The notes under the pieces are model-generated. The model was not told the origin of the DNA. It saw only the letters and a list, made by a program, of their open reading frames with translations, and made no database searches. The translations under genes and the position numbers were made by a program. A stretch of DNA of 64,000 nt from JAMXLO01 sp963791495 (GTDB lineage: Bacteria > Pseudomonadota > Alphaproteobacteria > Acetobacterales > Acetobacteraceae): positions 434,001 through 498,000 of the forward strand of contig CAWBST010000021.1 of the NCBI GenBank assembly GCA_963791495.1, read 5' to 3'. This document shows positions 56,714 through 64,000 of the stretch, in pieces. Positions within the stretch are counted from its first letter, which is position 1; the number at the start of each line of letters is the position of its first letter.

Positions 56714-58399
56714 ATGCAGCAAATCAGCCGCACCCTGCTCCTCGCCGCCACGCTGTTGTCAGCTGGTGCGGCGGCCGATCCCACCCCGAACCGGGCTGCC
56801 ACACACCCTGGTCGCGACATGCTATCGGGTGTGTACGGTGAATTTCTGACCGGCCGCTTCGCCATGAGCCAGTCGGACGCGCAATCGGCCGCAACCGAGT
56901 TCCTGCGTGCGCTCGCGGTACGGCCGGATGATCCGGAGCTGCAGCAGCAGGCGTTCGTTGCCAGCCTGATCGCCGGCCGCTCCGAGGCGGTGCAGCTTGC
57001 ACGCTCGCTGCCCGACAGCCAGGCAGCCCAACTTCTGCTCGGCCAGGTCGAGGTGCGCGCCGGCCATTGGCAGGCGGCGGAGCAGCGCTTCCGCGCGCTG
57101 CCGCGCCAGGGTCTCACCCAGCTTCTGCAGCCGCTGCTGATCGCCTGGGCGCAGCAGGGTGATGGCCGCACGGATGCCGCGCTGGCAACATTGCGTCCGT
57201 TCTTCGATGGGCAGCGGTTTCGTGGCGTCTACGCGCTGCATGCTGCCCTGATCGCCGACCAGGCCGGGCGATCGGCCGAGGCCGCGAAACTGTACCACCA
57301 GGCCCGGGCCGAATTCGGCACCCTGAACCTGCGCCTCGCGCAGATGATGGCGAGCGCGGAGGCGCGCGGCGGCCGCAAGGCTGAGGCACAGCGCACGCTG
57401 ACCATGATGGCCGCCGATGCGCCGGCGATGGCTATCGCTTTGGGACCGCTGACCAACGCCGCGATGACACCCCCGGTGCCGCGCGCGGTGGATGGCATAG
57501 CGGAAGCATACCTAGCGCTCGCGGGTACGTTGCGCGCGCAGAACTCCGGCGACTTCGCTGTGCTGCTGTTGCGCCTGGCACTCGACCTGCGCCCTGACCT
57601 CACCGCTGCGCGGCTGCTGGCGGCCGATATCCTGGAAACTCAGCACCATCCGGAGAATGCCCTGCAAATGCTTGCCGGGGTGTCGAACGACGACCCGCTG
57701 GTCGCGGTGGTCCGCTTGCAGCGCGTCGACCTGGCCGAGCAGCTCGGCCACACCGAGGAGGCCACGCACGAACTGCAGCGCATCGCCCACGACTATCCCG
57801 ACAGCCCGGTCCCCGCCACGCGCGAGGGTGACATGCTGCGCAGCAAGCAGCGCTACCCCGAGGCCATCGCCGCCTATGACCGCGCCATCGGGCGCATCAA
57901 GGGGCCGGGCCCGACAGATTGGATCGTCTATTACGATCGCGGCATCTGCTACGAGCGTTCGCATCAGTGGACCAAGGCGGAGGCCGACTTCAAGCGCGCG
58001 CTGACCCTGTCCCCGGATCAGCCATTCGTGCTGAACTATCTCGGCTATTCCTGGGCCGACATGGGCCAGAACCTGACGCAGGCCCGCGCGATGATCGAGA
58101 AGGCGGCGAAGCACCGGCCGAATGACGGCGCCATCGTGGATAGCCTGGGGTGGGTGATGCTGCGCCAGGGCCAGACCACCGATGCAGTCAGCACGCTGGA
58201 GCGCGCGGTCGAGCTGGATCCGCAGGACGCGTCGATCAACGGCCATCTGGGCGACGCCTACTGGGCGGCCGGGCGAAAGCTGGAGGCGACATACCAGTGG
58301 CGCCGCGCACTGACCTTCAATCCCGAGCCGGGCGACGCGGCGAAGCTGGAGGCGAAGCTGCAGGGCGGCGAACAGTCGACCGTGGTCAGCGGCCAGTAG
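56714..58399 (+). CDS. Tetratricopeptide repeat protein with signal peptide
   Basis: 561 aa from the ATG at 56714 (in-frame GTG 56708 is adjacent). A signal peptide, QQISRTLLLAATLLSAGAAAD, precedes an all-helical body. Clear TPR units in the C-terminal half are GDMLRSKQRYPEAIAAYDRA, HQWTKAEADFKRALTLSPDQ, NYLGYSWADMGQNLTQARAM, GWVMLRQGQTTDAVSTLERA and GHLGDAYWAAGRKLEATYQW. It is a periplasmic or outer-membrane-associated scaffold; function unknown. Five bases separate it from ispE, with which it pairs in many relatives. Confidence 0.9.
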   Translation: MQQISRTLLLAATLLSAGAAADPTPNRAATHPGRDMLSGVYGEFLTGRFAMSQSDAQSAATEFLRALAVRPDDPELQQQAFVASLIAGRSEAVQLARSLPDSQAAQLLLGQVEVRAGHWQAAEQRFRALPRQGLTQLLQPLLIAWAQQGDGRTDAALATLRPFFDGQRFRGVYALHAALIADQAGRSAEAAKLYHQARAEFGTLNLRLAQMMASAEARGGRKAEAQRTLTMMAADAPAMAIALGPLTNAAMTPPVPRAVDGIAEAYLALAGTLRAQNSGDFAVLLLRLALDLRPDLTAARLLAADILETQHHPENALQMLAGVSNDDPLVAVVRLQRVDLAEQLGHTEEATHELQRIAHDYPDSPVPATREGDMLRSKQRYPEAIAAYDRAIGRIKGPGPTDWIVYYDRGICYERSHQWTKAEADFKRALTLSPDQPFVLNYLGYSWADMGQNLTQARAMIEKAAKHRPNDGAIVDSLGWVMLRQGQTTDAVSTLERAVELDPQDASINGHLGDAYWAAGRKLEATYQWRRALTFNPEPGDAAKLEAKLQGGEQSTVVSGQ

Positions 58400-58404
58400 G
58401 GCCC

Positions 58405-59265
58405 GTGCCTGATCGCCTGAGCGAGGCGGCACCGGCCAAGATCAACCTCTACCTTCATGTGACCGGTCGCCGCGACGACGGGTACCATCTGCTGGACAGC
58501 CTCGTCGCCTTCGCCGAGATCGGCGACGTGCTAAGCGCCGAGCCCGCAGACACGCTGTCGCTGCGGGTTGCCGGCCCGTTCGCCGCCGGGCTTGCGGCGG
58601 AGGCCGACAATCTTGTGCTGCGGGCAGCGCGTGCGCTGGCGGCGGAGGCCGGCGTGACGGCGGCCGCGCATCTGGTGCTGGAGAAGAACCTGCCGGTGGC
58701 GTCCGGCTTAGGCGGCGGCTCGGCCGATGCGGCGGCTACGCTGCGGCTGCTCTGCCGTCTGTGGCGGCTGGCGCCCGATCCTGAGACGCTGGCGAGACTG
58801 GCAGCCAGGCTTGGCGCCGACGTGCCGGTCTGCCTCGCCGGGCACGCCGCCCGTATGGGCGGGATCGGCGAGCGGCTGGAGCACGCGCCCACACTGCCGC
58901 CCTGCGGCATCGTGCTGATCAATCCGGGGGTTGCCATGGCGACCGCCGATGTGTTCCGCGCGCGGCACGGCGCGTGGTCCGCGCCGCCGGTGCTGCCAGC
59001 CGGCTGGACCGATGTCGCGGCGATGGCGGCCGACCTCGCTCGGCTATGCAACGACCTGGAGCCGGCCGCCGTGTCGCTGCAGCCGGCGATCGCCGACGCC
59101 CTGGCGACACTGGCTGAGGCTCCGGGTTGCCTGCTGGCGCGGATGAGCGGCTCAGGTGCCACCTGCTTCGGCCTGTTCGCCGATGTAGGCGCGGCCGAAC
59201 GCGTGGTATCTCTTACGGGACGGACTGGCTGGTGGAACTGGGCCGGTTCGCTGCGACCGGGCTGA
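58405..59265 (+). CDS. ispE: 4-diphosphocytidyl-2-C-methyl-D-erythritol kinase
   Basis: 286 aa from the GTG at 58405, close to the TPR stop; the frame is open upstream but antisense-free similarity starts here. GHMP kinase motifs: AAPAKINLYLHVTGRRDDGY (N-terminal), KNLPVASGLGGGSADAAATL (ATP-binding), LPPCGIVLINPGVAMATADV and the C-terminal MSGSGATCFGLFADVGAA. It phosphorylates CDP-methylerythritol in the non-mevalonate isoprenoid pathway. Confidence 0.96.
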   Translation: MPDRLSEAAPAKINLYLHVTGRRDDGYHLLDSLVAFAEIGDVLSAEPADTLSLRVAGPFAAGLAAEADNLVLRAARALAAEAGVTAAAHLVLEKNLPVASGLGGGSADAAATLRLLCRLWRLAPDPETLARLAARLGADVPVCLAGHAARMGGIGERLEHAPTLPPCGIVLINPGVAMATADVFRARHGAWSAPPVLPAGWTDVAAMAADLARLCNDLEPAAVSLQPAIADALATLAEAPGCLLARMSGSGATCFGLFADVGAAERVVSLTGRTGWWNWAGSLRPG

Positions 59266-59319
59266 CGCGAGGCTTTACCTCGCGCTGCACGCGACCTATT
59301 GACGCAGCGTCGGCCTCGA

Positions 59320-59394
59320 TGGGGCGTAGCCAAGGGGTAAGGCAGCGGATTTTGATTCCGCCATTCGGAGGTTCGAATCCTCCCGCCCCAGCCA
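59320..59394 (+). tRNA. tRNA-Gln (anticodon UUG)
   Basis: The acceptor stem TGGGGCG (59320-59326) pairs with CGCCCCA (59384-59390), followed by G and an encoded CCA. The T-arm contains GGTTCGAATCC, and the anticodon stem GCGGA...TCCGC encloses TTTTGAT with anticodon TTG. The D-arm region is GTAGCCAAGGGGTAAGGC. The whole cloverleaf is canonical. Confidence 0.97.
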
Positions 59395-59426
59395 ACCCAC
59401 GCCCTGATCCGGCGATCTCCCGAACC

Positions 59427-59460
59427 GGGAGGCGACCCGGATAGCCACCGGCCGCCTCCC
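59427..59460. terminator. Hairpin between the tRNA and the secreted-protein gene
   Basis: GGGAGGCG (59427-59434) and CGCCTCCC (59453-59460) are perfect reverse complements with an 18-base loop. It is placed to end transcription of the tRNA and of the convergent large gene, but no T-run is present. Confidence 0.45.
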
Positions 59461-59480
59461 TGGATACATGCACCTCGGCC

Positions 59481-62400
59481 TTACACGAACGTAAAGTCAG
59501 CCGAAGTAAGGGCGGTCTTGGTGACGTTATTGAGCGTCACCGCGTTGCCGGCGTCCTGGGTGATCACGACACCCGAGCCAACCTGCGCGGCATTGGCCAG
59601 CACGTTTGCGAAGCTGTTCAGCACCGAACTCCCGTGGAAGTTGACGATGTCATGGCTTGTGCCGGTCGCCGCAAAGTCGGCGATCACGTCGTGCCCGAAG
59701 AGTGACGAGAACGAGAAGGTGTCAACGCCGCCCCCACCGTAGAGCAGATCGTTGCCCCCGGTGCTGGTCAGCGTGTTGGCGCCGCTGGTTCCGACCAGGA
59801 CCGAACCGCTCGTGGTTGGGCTCTTGTTGCCTGCCGCATCCGATCCGACCGCGGTGAGCGTTCGCACCGAGGACGAACTGGCAAATTTCAGGCTCCAGGT
59901 CCCGCCGGTTGCCACCGTTGTCGTGCCAAGCTGGGTCGTCCCACTGAGCACTGCGACCGTGGTGCTTGCGTCTCCGGTGCCGGTGAGCGTCAGGTTGTTG
60001 CCGTTCGCGCTGATGCCGGTGAACGACGGAGTGATCGGTGCCACGGTGTCGACGGTGACCGACAGTGCGCTCGATGCGGCGCCGACATTGCCGGCCACAT
60101 CCGTCGCCTTGGCGGTGATGCTGTGGACACCGTTCGCCAGGGTCGGGGAAACGAAGGTCCACGCCCCGCCAGTGGCGACACTGGTGCCGAGCACCGTCGT
60201 GCCGTCCAGCAGACTCACCGTGCTGCCGGCCTCGGCTTTGCCCGAGAAGGTCGGCGTGGTGACGCTGGTGATGTTGTCCGTGGTGGACGTACCTGTGTCC
60301 GACGCCGTTGCCAGGTCCAGGTTTGTCGGGGCGGCGGGAGCAGTCGTGTCGATGGTGACCGACAATGCCGCCGACGCGGCACTGACGTTGCCTGCCGCAT
60401 CTGTCGCCTTGGCGGTGATGCTGCGCGCACCTGCCGCCAGGGTCGCGGTTGTGGTGATGGACCACAGCCCGGCGGTGGCGACGCCCGTGCCGACCGCGGT
60501 CGTGCCGTCGTAAAGCGTCACTGTGACGCCTGCTTCTGCCGTGCCGGTGAAGGTCGGCTTGGCAACATTGGTGATGTTGTCCGTACTCGACAAGCCGCTA
60601 TCCGACGCTGTGAGCAGATCTGGCGCTGACGGTGCCGCGGGGGCTGTGGCATCGATGGTGACCGCCAAGCCTCCCGATACAGCGCTGAGGTTGCCCGCCA
60701 CATCCGCTGCCTCGGCGGTAATGCTGTGGGCTCCTGCCGTCAGCGTCGAGGTGGTGATGGTCCACGTTCCAGCCGTGGCGACACCAGTGCCGACCACTGT
60801 CGCGCCGTCGAACAAGGTCACTGTGCTTCCGGCCTCGGCCGTACCTGTGAAGGTCGGCATGGTGACGCTGGTGAGGTTGTCTGTGTTGGACAAGCCGCTG
60901 TCCGAGGCCGCGACCAGATCTGGGACCGTCGGGACCGCGGGCGCGGCCTGATCGAGCACATAGGCCTGCGCAAGAGCCGTATTGGCCACGCCGTCGGAGT
61001 TCGCAACCCGGGCCATCAGCGTATTGCTGCCAGTCAGAGTGACCCCAGCGAGCGAGAAGGTTGTGGCTCCTGTTGGCGCGGTCGCAGCCAGCCATGTCGC
61101 GCCGTTGTCAAGCGACACCTGCACCACGTCCCCTGCCACGAGTGCAGCACTCAGCGTGCCCGAAATAGTCTGAGCGGCCACATTGGTGACGAAGTCGGTC
61201 GCGCTCGATCCTGTGTCAGCCGAGAAGGTGATCTTGCTGACAACCTCGGTTGGCGCTGGCGCGATCATGCGGAGCGAGACGTCATGTTGGCCCAGACCGG
61301 TCAGCGCGAGGTCCAGCTCATTTCCTGCGAACTTGGTGATGGTCGCCCCGGTGACGACGGGGGTCTTGTTGCCGTAATTGCCAAGGTCGATGACGACCTG
61401 ACCGTCGCCGATCATCGAGAAGCTTAGGTTCAGACCGTCGCCGGTGACCGAAAGCAGGTCGCCGCGCATCGGCAGCGAGGCGATGTGCGTGACGGCGTCC
61501 TGCGTGGCGCCGAGCGTGACCGTGAAGTTGCCGCCGGTCTCCGGGAGGAAGATGCTGTTGCTGTCATAGGCGTACCAGTTGGCCACGTTCTCGATCACCT
61601 GGCTGCCCTGGCCGGTGACATCGAGGGCGAAGTCGCCGGCATGCGACGACAGGACCGATAGGCTGATGACGTTGCCGTTGACCGTCGAGGTGACCGAGGT
61701 ATTGGCGAAGCTTTGCTCGCGGGCGGCGAGGTCTTCGAGCGTCACGAACTCGTAGCCGGCATCGTGGGCGTGCTGGATGATGTAGGTGTACATCTCCGTC
61801 GAATAGGGCGAGCCGGTCGGCGAATTGGTGGTGGTGTTCCACGCCGCGGCGCCGTAATCGTGGATGGGCAACACGTCGATGGGCGTACCGGCAGAATTCG
61901 CCGCGTTGGCGTTGAACTGCGCCAGCCAGTCGGCCTCGGCCTGTGCGATGGTCTTGCCTTCGTATTGGATCTCCGTGAAGTCGAAGGTCATGTTCGGCGC
62001 GATGTAGACCGAATTCTGGTCGTACGGGCTCATGAAGCCGATCGCGCCCGGATAGCCTGAACCGATGCCGGTCCAGCCGCCGGTGATGTAGCCGGTGTAT
62101 CCGGCGCCGGACTGGAAGTAGGGGAAGATGTTCTCGTCGGTCGCGTATGTCTCAGCGGCACCCGGAATGGCGGTACCATAGATCGGATGGCCGAGCTGCT
62201 GCTCCAAAAGCAGCTTCGCCTGATTGAACTCGTATTCGTAGGTGAAGGGATTGCCGGTCGCACTGTTAGGCTCGCCGGTCGCCGTCTCGAGGAAATTGGT
62301 ATTTTCTGCCGGGACCGAGAAGGTCAGAGTCGTGCCGGCCGGTATGTTGCCGAGGACGCCGTTATTCAGTGTGCCGTATCCTCCCGGCACGAAGCTTAGG

Positions 62401-64000
62401 GTTATCGTGTTGCCCGACACCGCGGTGACTGTGGTGTTGACGACAGCCCCGCTTTCTCCGCCGACCGGAGGAAGCTGCGCATTCTCGCCGATATCGAGCC
62501 CGTGGACCATCATGCCCACGGTGATGCCGTAGAAGGACGGCAGCTGGTCCAGGGTTACCTGGATCGCGCCGGCCGGCGTGACGCCGACAGTGTGCGCCGT
62601 GAATGTGGTGGTGGGTGGGGCGATGACGTGTGTGTAGGAGTGGGTGCCGATCTCGCCGCCGAGCGCCTCGATCGCTTTGTAATAGGTGAGGCTCTTCGCC
62701 CAGTCCGTTGTTGACTCGCTGTCGCCGGTCGGATTGTCGCCGATGTTGACGTAGTAGGATCCGGTGAAATCGTATTGCGTGTTCCACTGCTGCAGGATCG
62801 GCAGCAGAATATCGTAGATGCCGGGCCCCGCTGCCGGCGACACGTCCACCGGGAACTGCGACTGATCCATGTCCATGCGCGTGGCGAACAGGCCGTTGAA
62901 ACGGGTCATATCGAGGCTGACCGAGACGCCTGGGTCCTTCGCCACATAATCGATGGCCTGCCCGAGCAGGTTGCTGTCGGCCATGACGCCGGCGGAGGAG
63001 AACAGCACGTTCTTGCCGCCGGTCTGCGTCGCCAGCGCCGCCGCATAGGTCTGGGTCTGGCCGGCGACGGTTTCGGTCGCAATGGTCTGCCCGGTGCCGC
63101 TGACGCTCTGGTATGCGGTCCAGCCGACCCCCGAGTAACTTTGGATCAGCGCGCCAGGCGCGGTGTTGGTGAACACGGTCTGGTTCGTGTCGCTGGAATT
63201 GATCGTGACGTCGCCCGAATTGCCGCCGGTTAGGCGGGTCGCGTCGAAGAAGATCTTCATGTTGGCGTACGGATCGCCCGACAGCGGCGCGCCATTCTGG
63301 TCGTTGGTCATGAAGTCGCCGGCAGTGATCAGACCGAGGCCGAATTGCTTGGTCGCCTGCAGCAGGGTGTTAGTGATTGCGCTTACATCGGTGGACTGGA
63401 CATTGGTGAACGCGGGAAACACCAGCGCGTCGTAGTTGACGAGCTTGGAGAGGTCGGTCAGGTCCGCCTCGGTCAGCAGGTCGAATGGTATGCCTGCCTG
63501 AACGGCCTGGTTCTCCGCCGCCATGATCAGGTCCGAATACGCCGTCGAGGAGAAGTAGTTGGCCGCCGTCGTGTCGGAATAGACGATGCCGATCCGCATG
63601 CTCGGGTCGGTGCGCGTCACGCCGGTGTCGGCGTAGGCGACGTAAGGCTGCGAGGTGAAATCGGAGGGACCGTAAACAGCGCCGCCGTTAATTCCGTAAT
63701 ACGTATCGATGGCACCCGGATTACCGATATCCGCCGTGGATACGGCGAACTCGACCGTCTGATGGTCGGTCGAGTAGGCGATCTGGATGTTGCTCTGCGC
63801 GAGGATCGCGCCTGCCGCGTCGTACGTGTACAGCGTCGCGGTGCTGTCGCTGTTGATGGTGACATTGTACTCGGCACCGGCGGCCCAGCCGAAGACCTCA
63901 AAGCCGGTGGCGGCATTCAGGTCGGTGTTGAACCAGAACGTGGTGCCGGCGCCGATCTGCAGCGGGCCGCTGAATGCGAAATTAAAATAATCGCCCTGCT
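59481..64000 (-). CDS. Large type-I-secreted protein: deacetylase-like domain, Ig-like repeats, calcium-binding C terminus (5' end missing)
   Basis: The frame is open to the window edge (first residues QGDYFNFAFSGPLQIGAGTT), so about 1505 codons are visible and more lie beyond. A GTG at 63620 is internal, not the start. Order: beta-rich domain; RIGIVYSDTTAANYFSSTAY with an amidotransferase-like LVFPAFTNV fold; a NodB-like region with RMDMDQSQFPVD (acidic pair), GGEIGTHSYTHV (His-Ser-x-x-His motif) and a late PIHDYGAAAWN; three Ig-like repeats of about 101 aa plus a fourth diverged one; and finally GGNDLLYGGGGVDTFSFSSL, a calcium-binding RTX motif, with a type I secretion end (ALTSADFTFV). The architecture resembles Agd3-type/CE18 extracellular polysaccharide deacetylases (inference). 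Export by a TolC-type ABC system is expected. Confidence 0.85.
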   Translation of the reverse strand, partial: QGDYFNFAFSGPLQIGAGTTFWFNTDLNAATGFEVFGWAAGAEYNVTINSDSTATLYTYDAAGAILAQSNIQIAYSTDHQTVEFAVSTADIGNPGAIDTYYGINGGAVYGPSDFTSQPYVAYADTGVTRTDPSMRIGIVYSDTTAANYFSSTAYSDLIMAAENQAVQAGIPFDLLTEADLTDLSKLVNYDALVFPAFTNVQSTDVSAITNTLLQATKQFGLGLITAGDFMTNDQNGAPLSGDPYANMKIFFDATRLTGGNSGDVTINSSDTNQTVFTNTAPGALIQSYSGVGWTAYQSVSGTGQTIATETVAGQTQTYAAALATQTGGKNVLFSSAGVMADSNLLGQAIDYVAKDPGVSVSLDMTRFNGLFATRMDMDQSQFPVDVSPAAGPGIYDILLPILQQWNTQYDFTGSYYVNIGDNPTGDSESTTDWAKSLTYYKAIEALGGEIGTHSYTHVIAPPTTTFTAHTVGVTPAGAIQVTLDQLPSFYGITVGMMVHGLDIGENAQLPPVGGESGAVVNTTVTAVSGNTITLSFVPGGYGTLNNGVLGNIPAGTTLTFSVPAENTNFLETATGEPNSATGNPFTYEYEFNQAKLLLEQQLGHPIYGTAIPGAAETYATDENIFPYFQSGAGYTGYITGGWTGIGSGYPGAIGFMSPYDQNSVYIAPNMTFDFTEIQYEGKTIAQAEADWLAQFNANAANSAGTPIDVLPIHDYGAAAWNTTTNSPTGSPYSTEMYTYIIQHAHDAGYEFVTLEDLAAREQSFANTSVTSTVNGNVISLSVLSSHAGDFALDVTGQGSQVIENVANWYAYDSNSIFLPETGGNFTVTLGATQDAVTHIASLPMRGDLLSVTGDGLNLSFSMIGDGQVVIDLGNYGNKTPVVTGATITKFAGNELDLALTGLGQHDVSLRMIAPAPTEVVSKITFSADTGSSATDFVTNVAAQTISGTLSAALVAGDVVQVSLDNGATWLAATAPTGATTFSLAGVTLTGSNTLMARVANSDGVANTALAQAYVLDQAAPAVPTVPDLVAASDSGLSNTDNLTSVTMPTFTGTAEAGSTVTLFDGATVVGTGVATAGTWTITTSTLTAGAHSITAEAADVAGNLSAVSGGLAVTIDATAPAAPSAPDLLTASDSGLSSTDNITNVAKPTFTGTAEAGVTVTLYDGTTAVGTGVATAGLWSITTTATLAAGARSITAKATDAAGNVSAASAALSVTIDTTAPAAPTNLDLATASDTGTSTTDNITSVTTPTFSGKAEAGSTVSLLDGTTVLGTSVATGGAWTFVSPTLANGVHSITAKATDVAGNVGAASSALSVTVDTVAPITPSFTGISANGNNLTLTGTGDASTTVAVLSGTTQLGTTTVATGGTWSLKFASSSSVRTLTAVGSDAAGNKSPTTSGSVLVGTSGANTLTSTGGNDLLYGGGGVDTFSFSSLFGHDVIADFAATGTSHDIVNFHGSSVLNSFANVLANAAQVGSGVVITQDAGNAVTLNNVTKTALTSADFTFV
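59790..60955 (-). repeat. Tandem Ig-like domain repeats in the secreted protein
   Basis: Three repeats of about 303 bases (roughly 60652-60951, 60349-60651 and 60047-60348) encode near-identical modules with PTFTGTAEAGSTVTL, DGATVVGTGVATAG and HSITA-A-DVAGN. A fourth, diverged unit (about 59790-60046) keeps GTTQLGTTTVATGGTW and DAAGNKSPT. Such repeats expand and contract, and draft assemblies often collapse them. Confidence 0.85.

Overview
The window reads as a chromosome segment from a high-GC alphaproteobacterium, most likely of the Rhodospirillales/Acetobacteraceae type. This is inferred from the gene set (MucR regulator, gltBD, two branched-chain amino-acid binding proteins, a DUF3035/BamF-like lipoprotein, gluQRS, a TPR gene in front of ispE) and from the codon style; no 16S gene is present. 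Most of it is ordinary, densely packed metabolic and transport DNA. The 5' end cuts a molybdopterin oxidoreductase and the 3' end cuts a very large secreted protein.

Layout. 1-8.5 kb: molybdopterin oxidoreductase (partial), then gltD, gltB and mucR on the minus strand. 8.9-16.4 kb: two oligopeptide-binding proteins facing two Dpp-type permeases and a hybrid histidine kinase that abut each other. 16.7-18.5 kb: an amidohydrolase and a methyltransferase. 18.5-24 kb: a complete livKHMGF operon. 24-31.5 kb: two PuuE-like polysaccharide deacetylases, an SGNH esterase, an orphan Liv-type binding protein, an amidohydrolase, a BamF-like lipoprotein, a broken gluQRS and a carboxylesterase.

31.6-37.2 kb is the accessory part: hairpin repeats, a lineage-specific hypothetical gene, a PIN toxin/antitoxin pair, and decayed pieces of a Mu-like prophage (an N-like DNA circularisation protein and a P-like baseplate protein). 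Between these two pieces lies an intact, lower-GC two-gene cassette (102-aa protein plus a 374-aa four-helix membrane protein) that I do not recognise. It is the best candidate for something undescribed here. An HNH endonuclease gene follows.

37.2-59.4 kb: DUF2235 hydrolase, a kinase/enolase-paralogue pair, a 2-hydroxyacid dehydrogenase, a polyamine ABC transporter (four genes), tandem PLP aminotransferases, a double-GNAT protein, an O-antigen/capsule-type ABC exporter, a D-aminoacylase-like amidohydrolase, an MFS carrier, the CP-ATP-grasp/alpha-E pair, a TPR protein, ispE and tRNA-Gln(UUG). 59.5-64 kb: the C-terminal ~1500 residues of a type-I-secreted protein with a deacetylase-like region, Ig-like repeats and a C-terminal calcium-binding block.

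Two themes cut across the window. First, seven positions in six otherwise well-conserved genes carry a one-base frameshift that a single-base change repairs, which suggests residual indel errors in the assembly rather than biology. Second, several families of short palindromes sit at convergent gene ends and also inside decaying reading frames; one is in frame within gluQRS.
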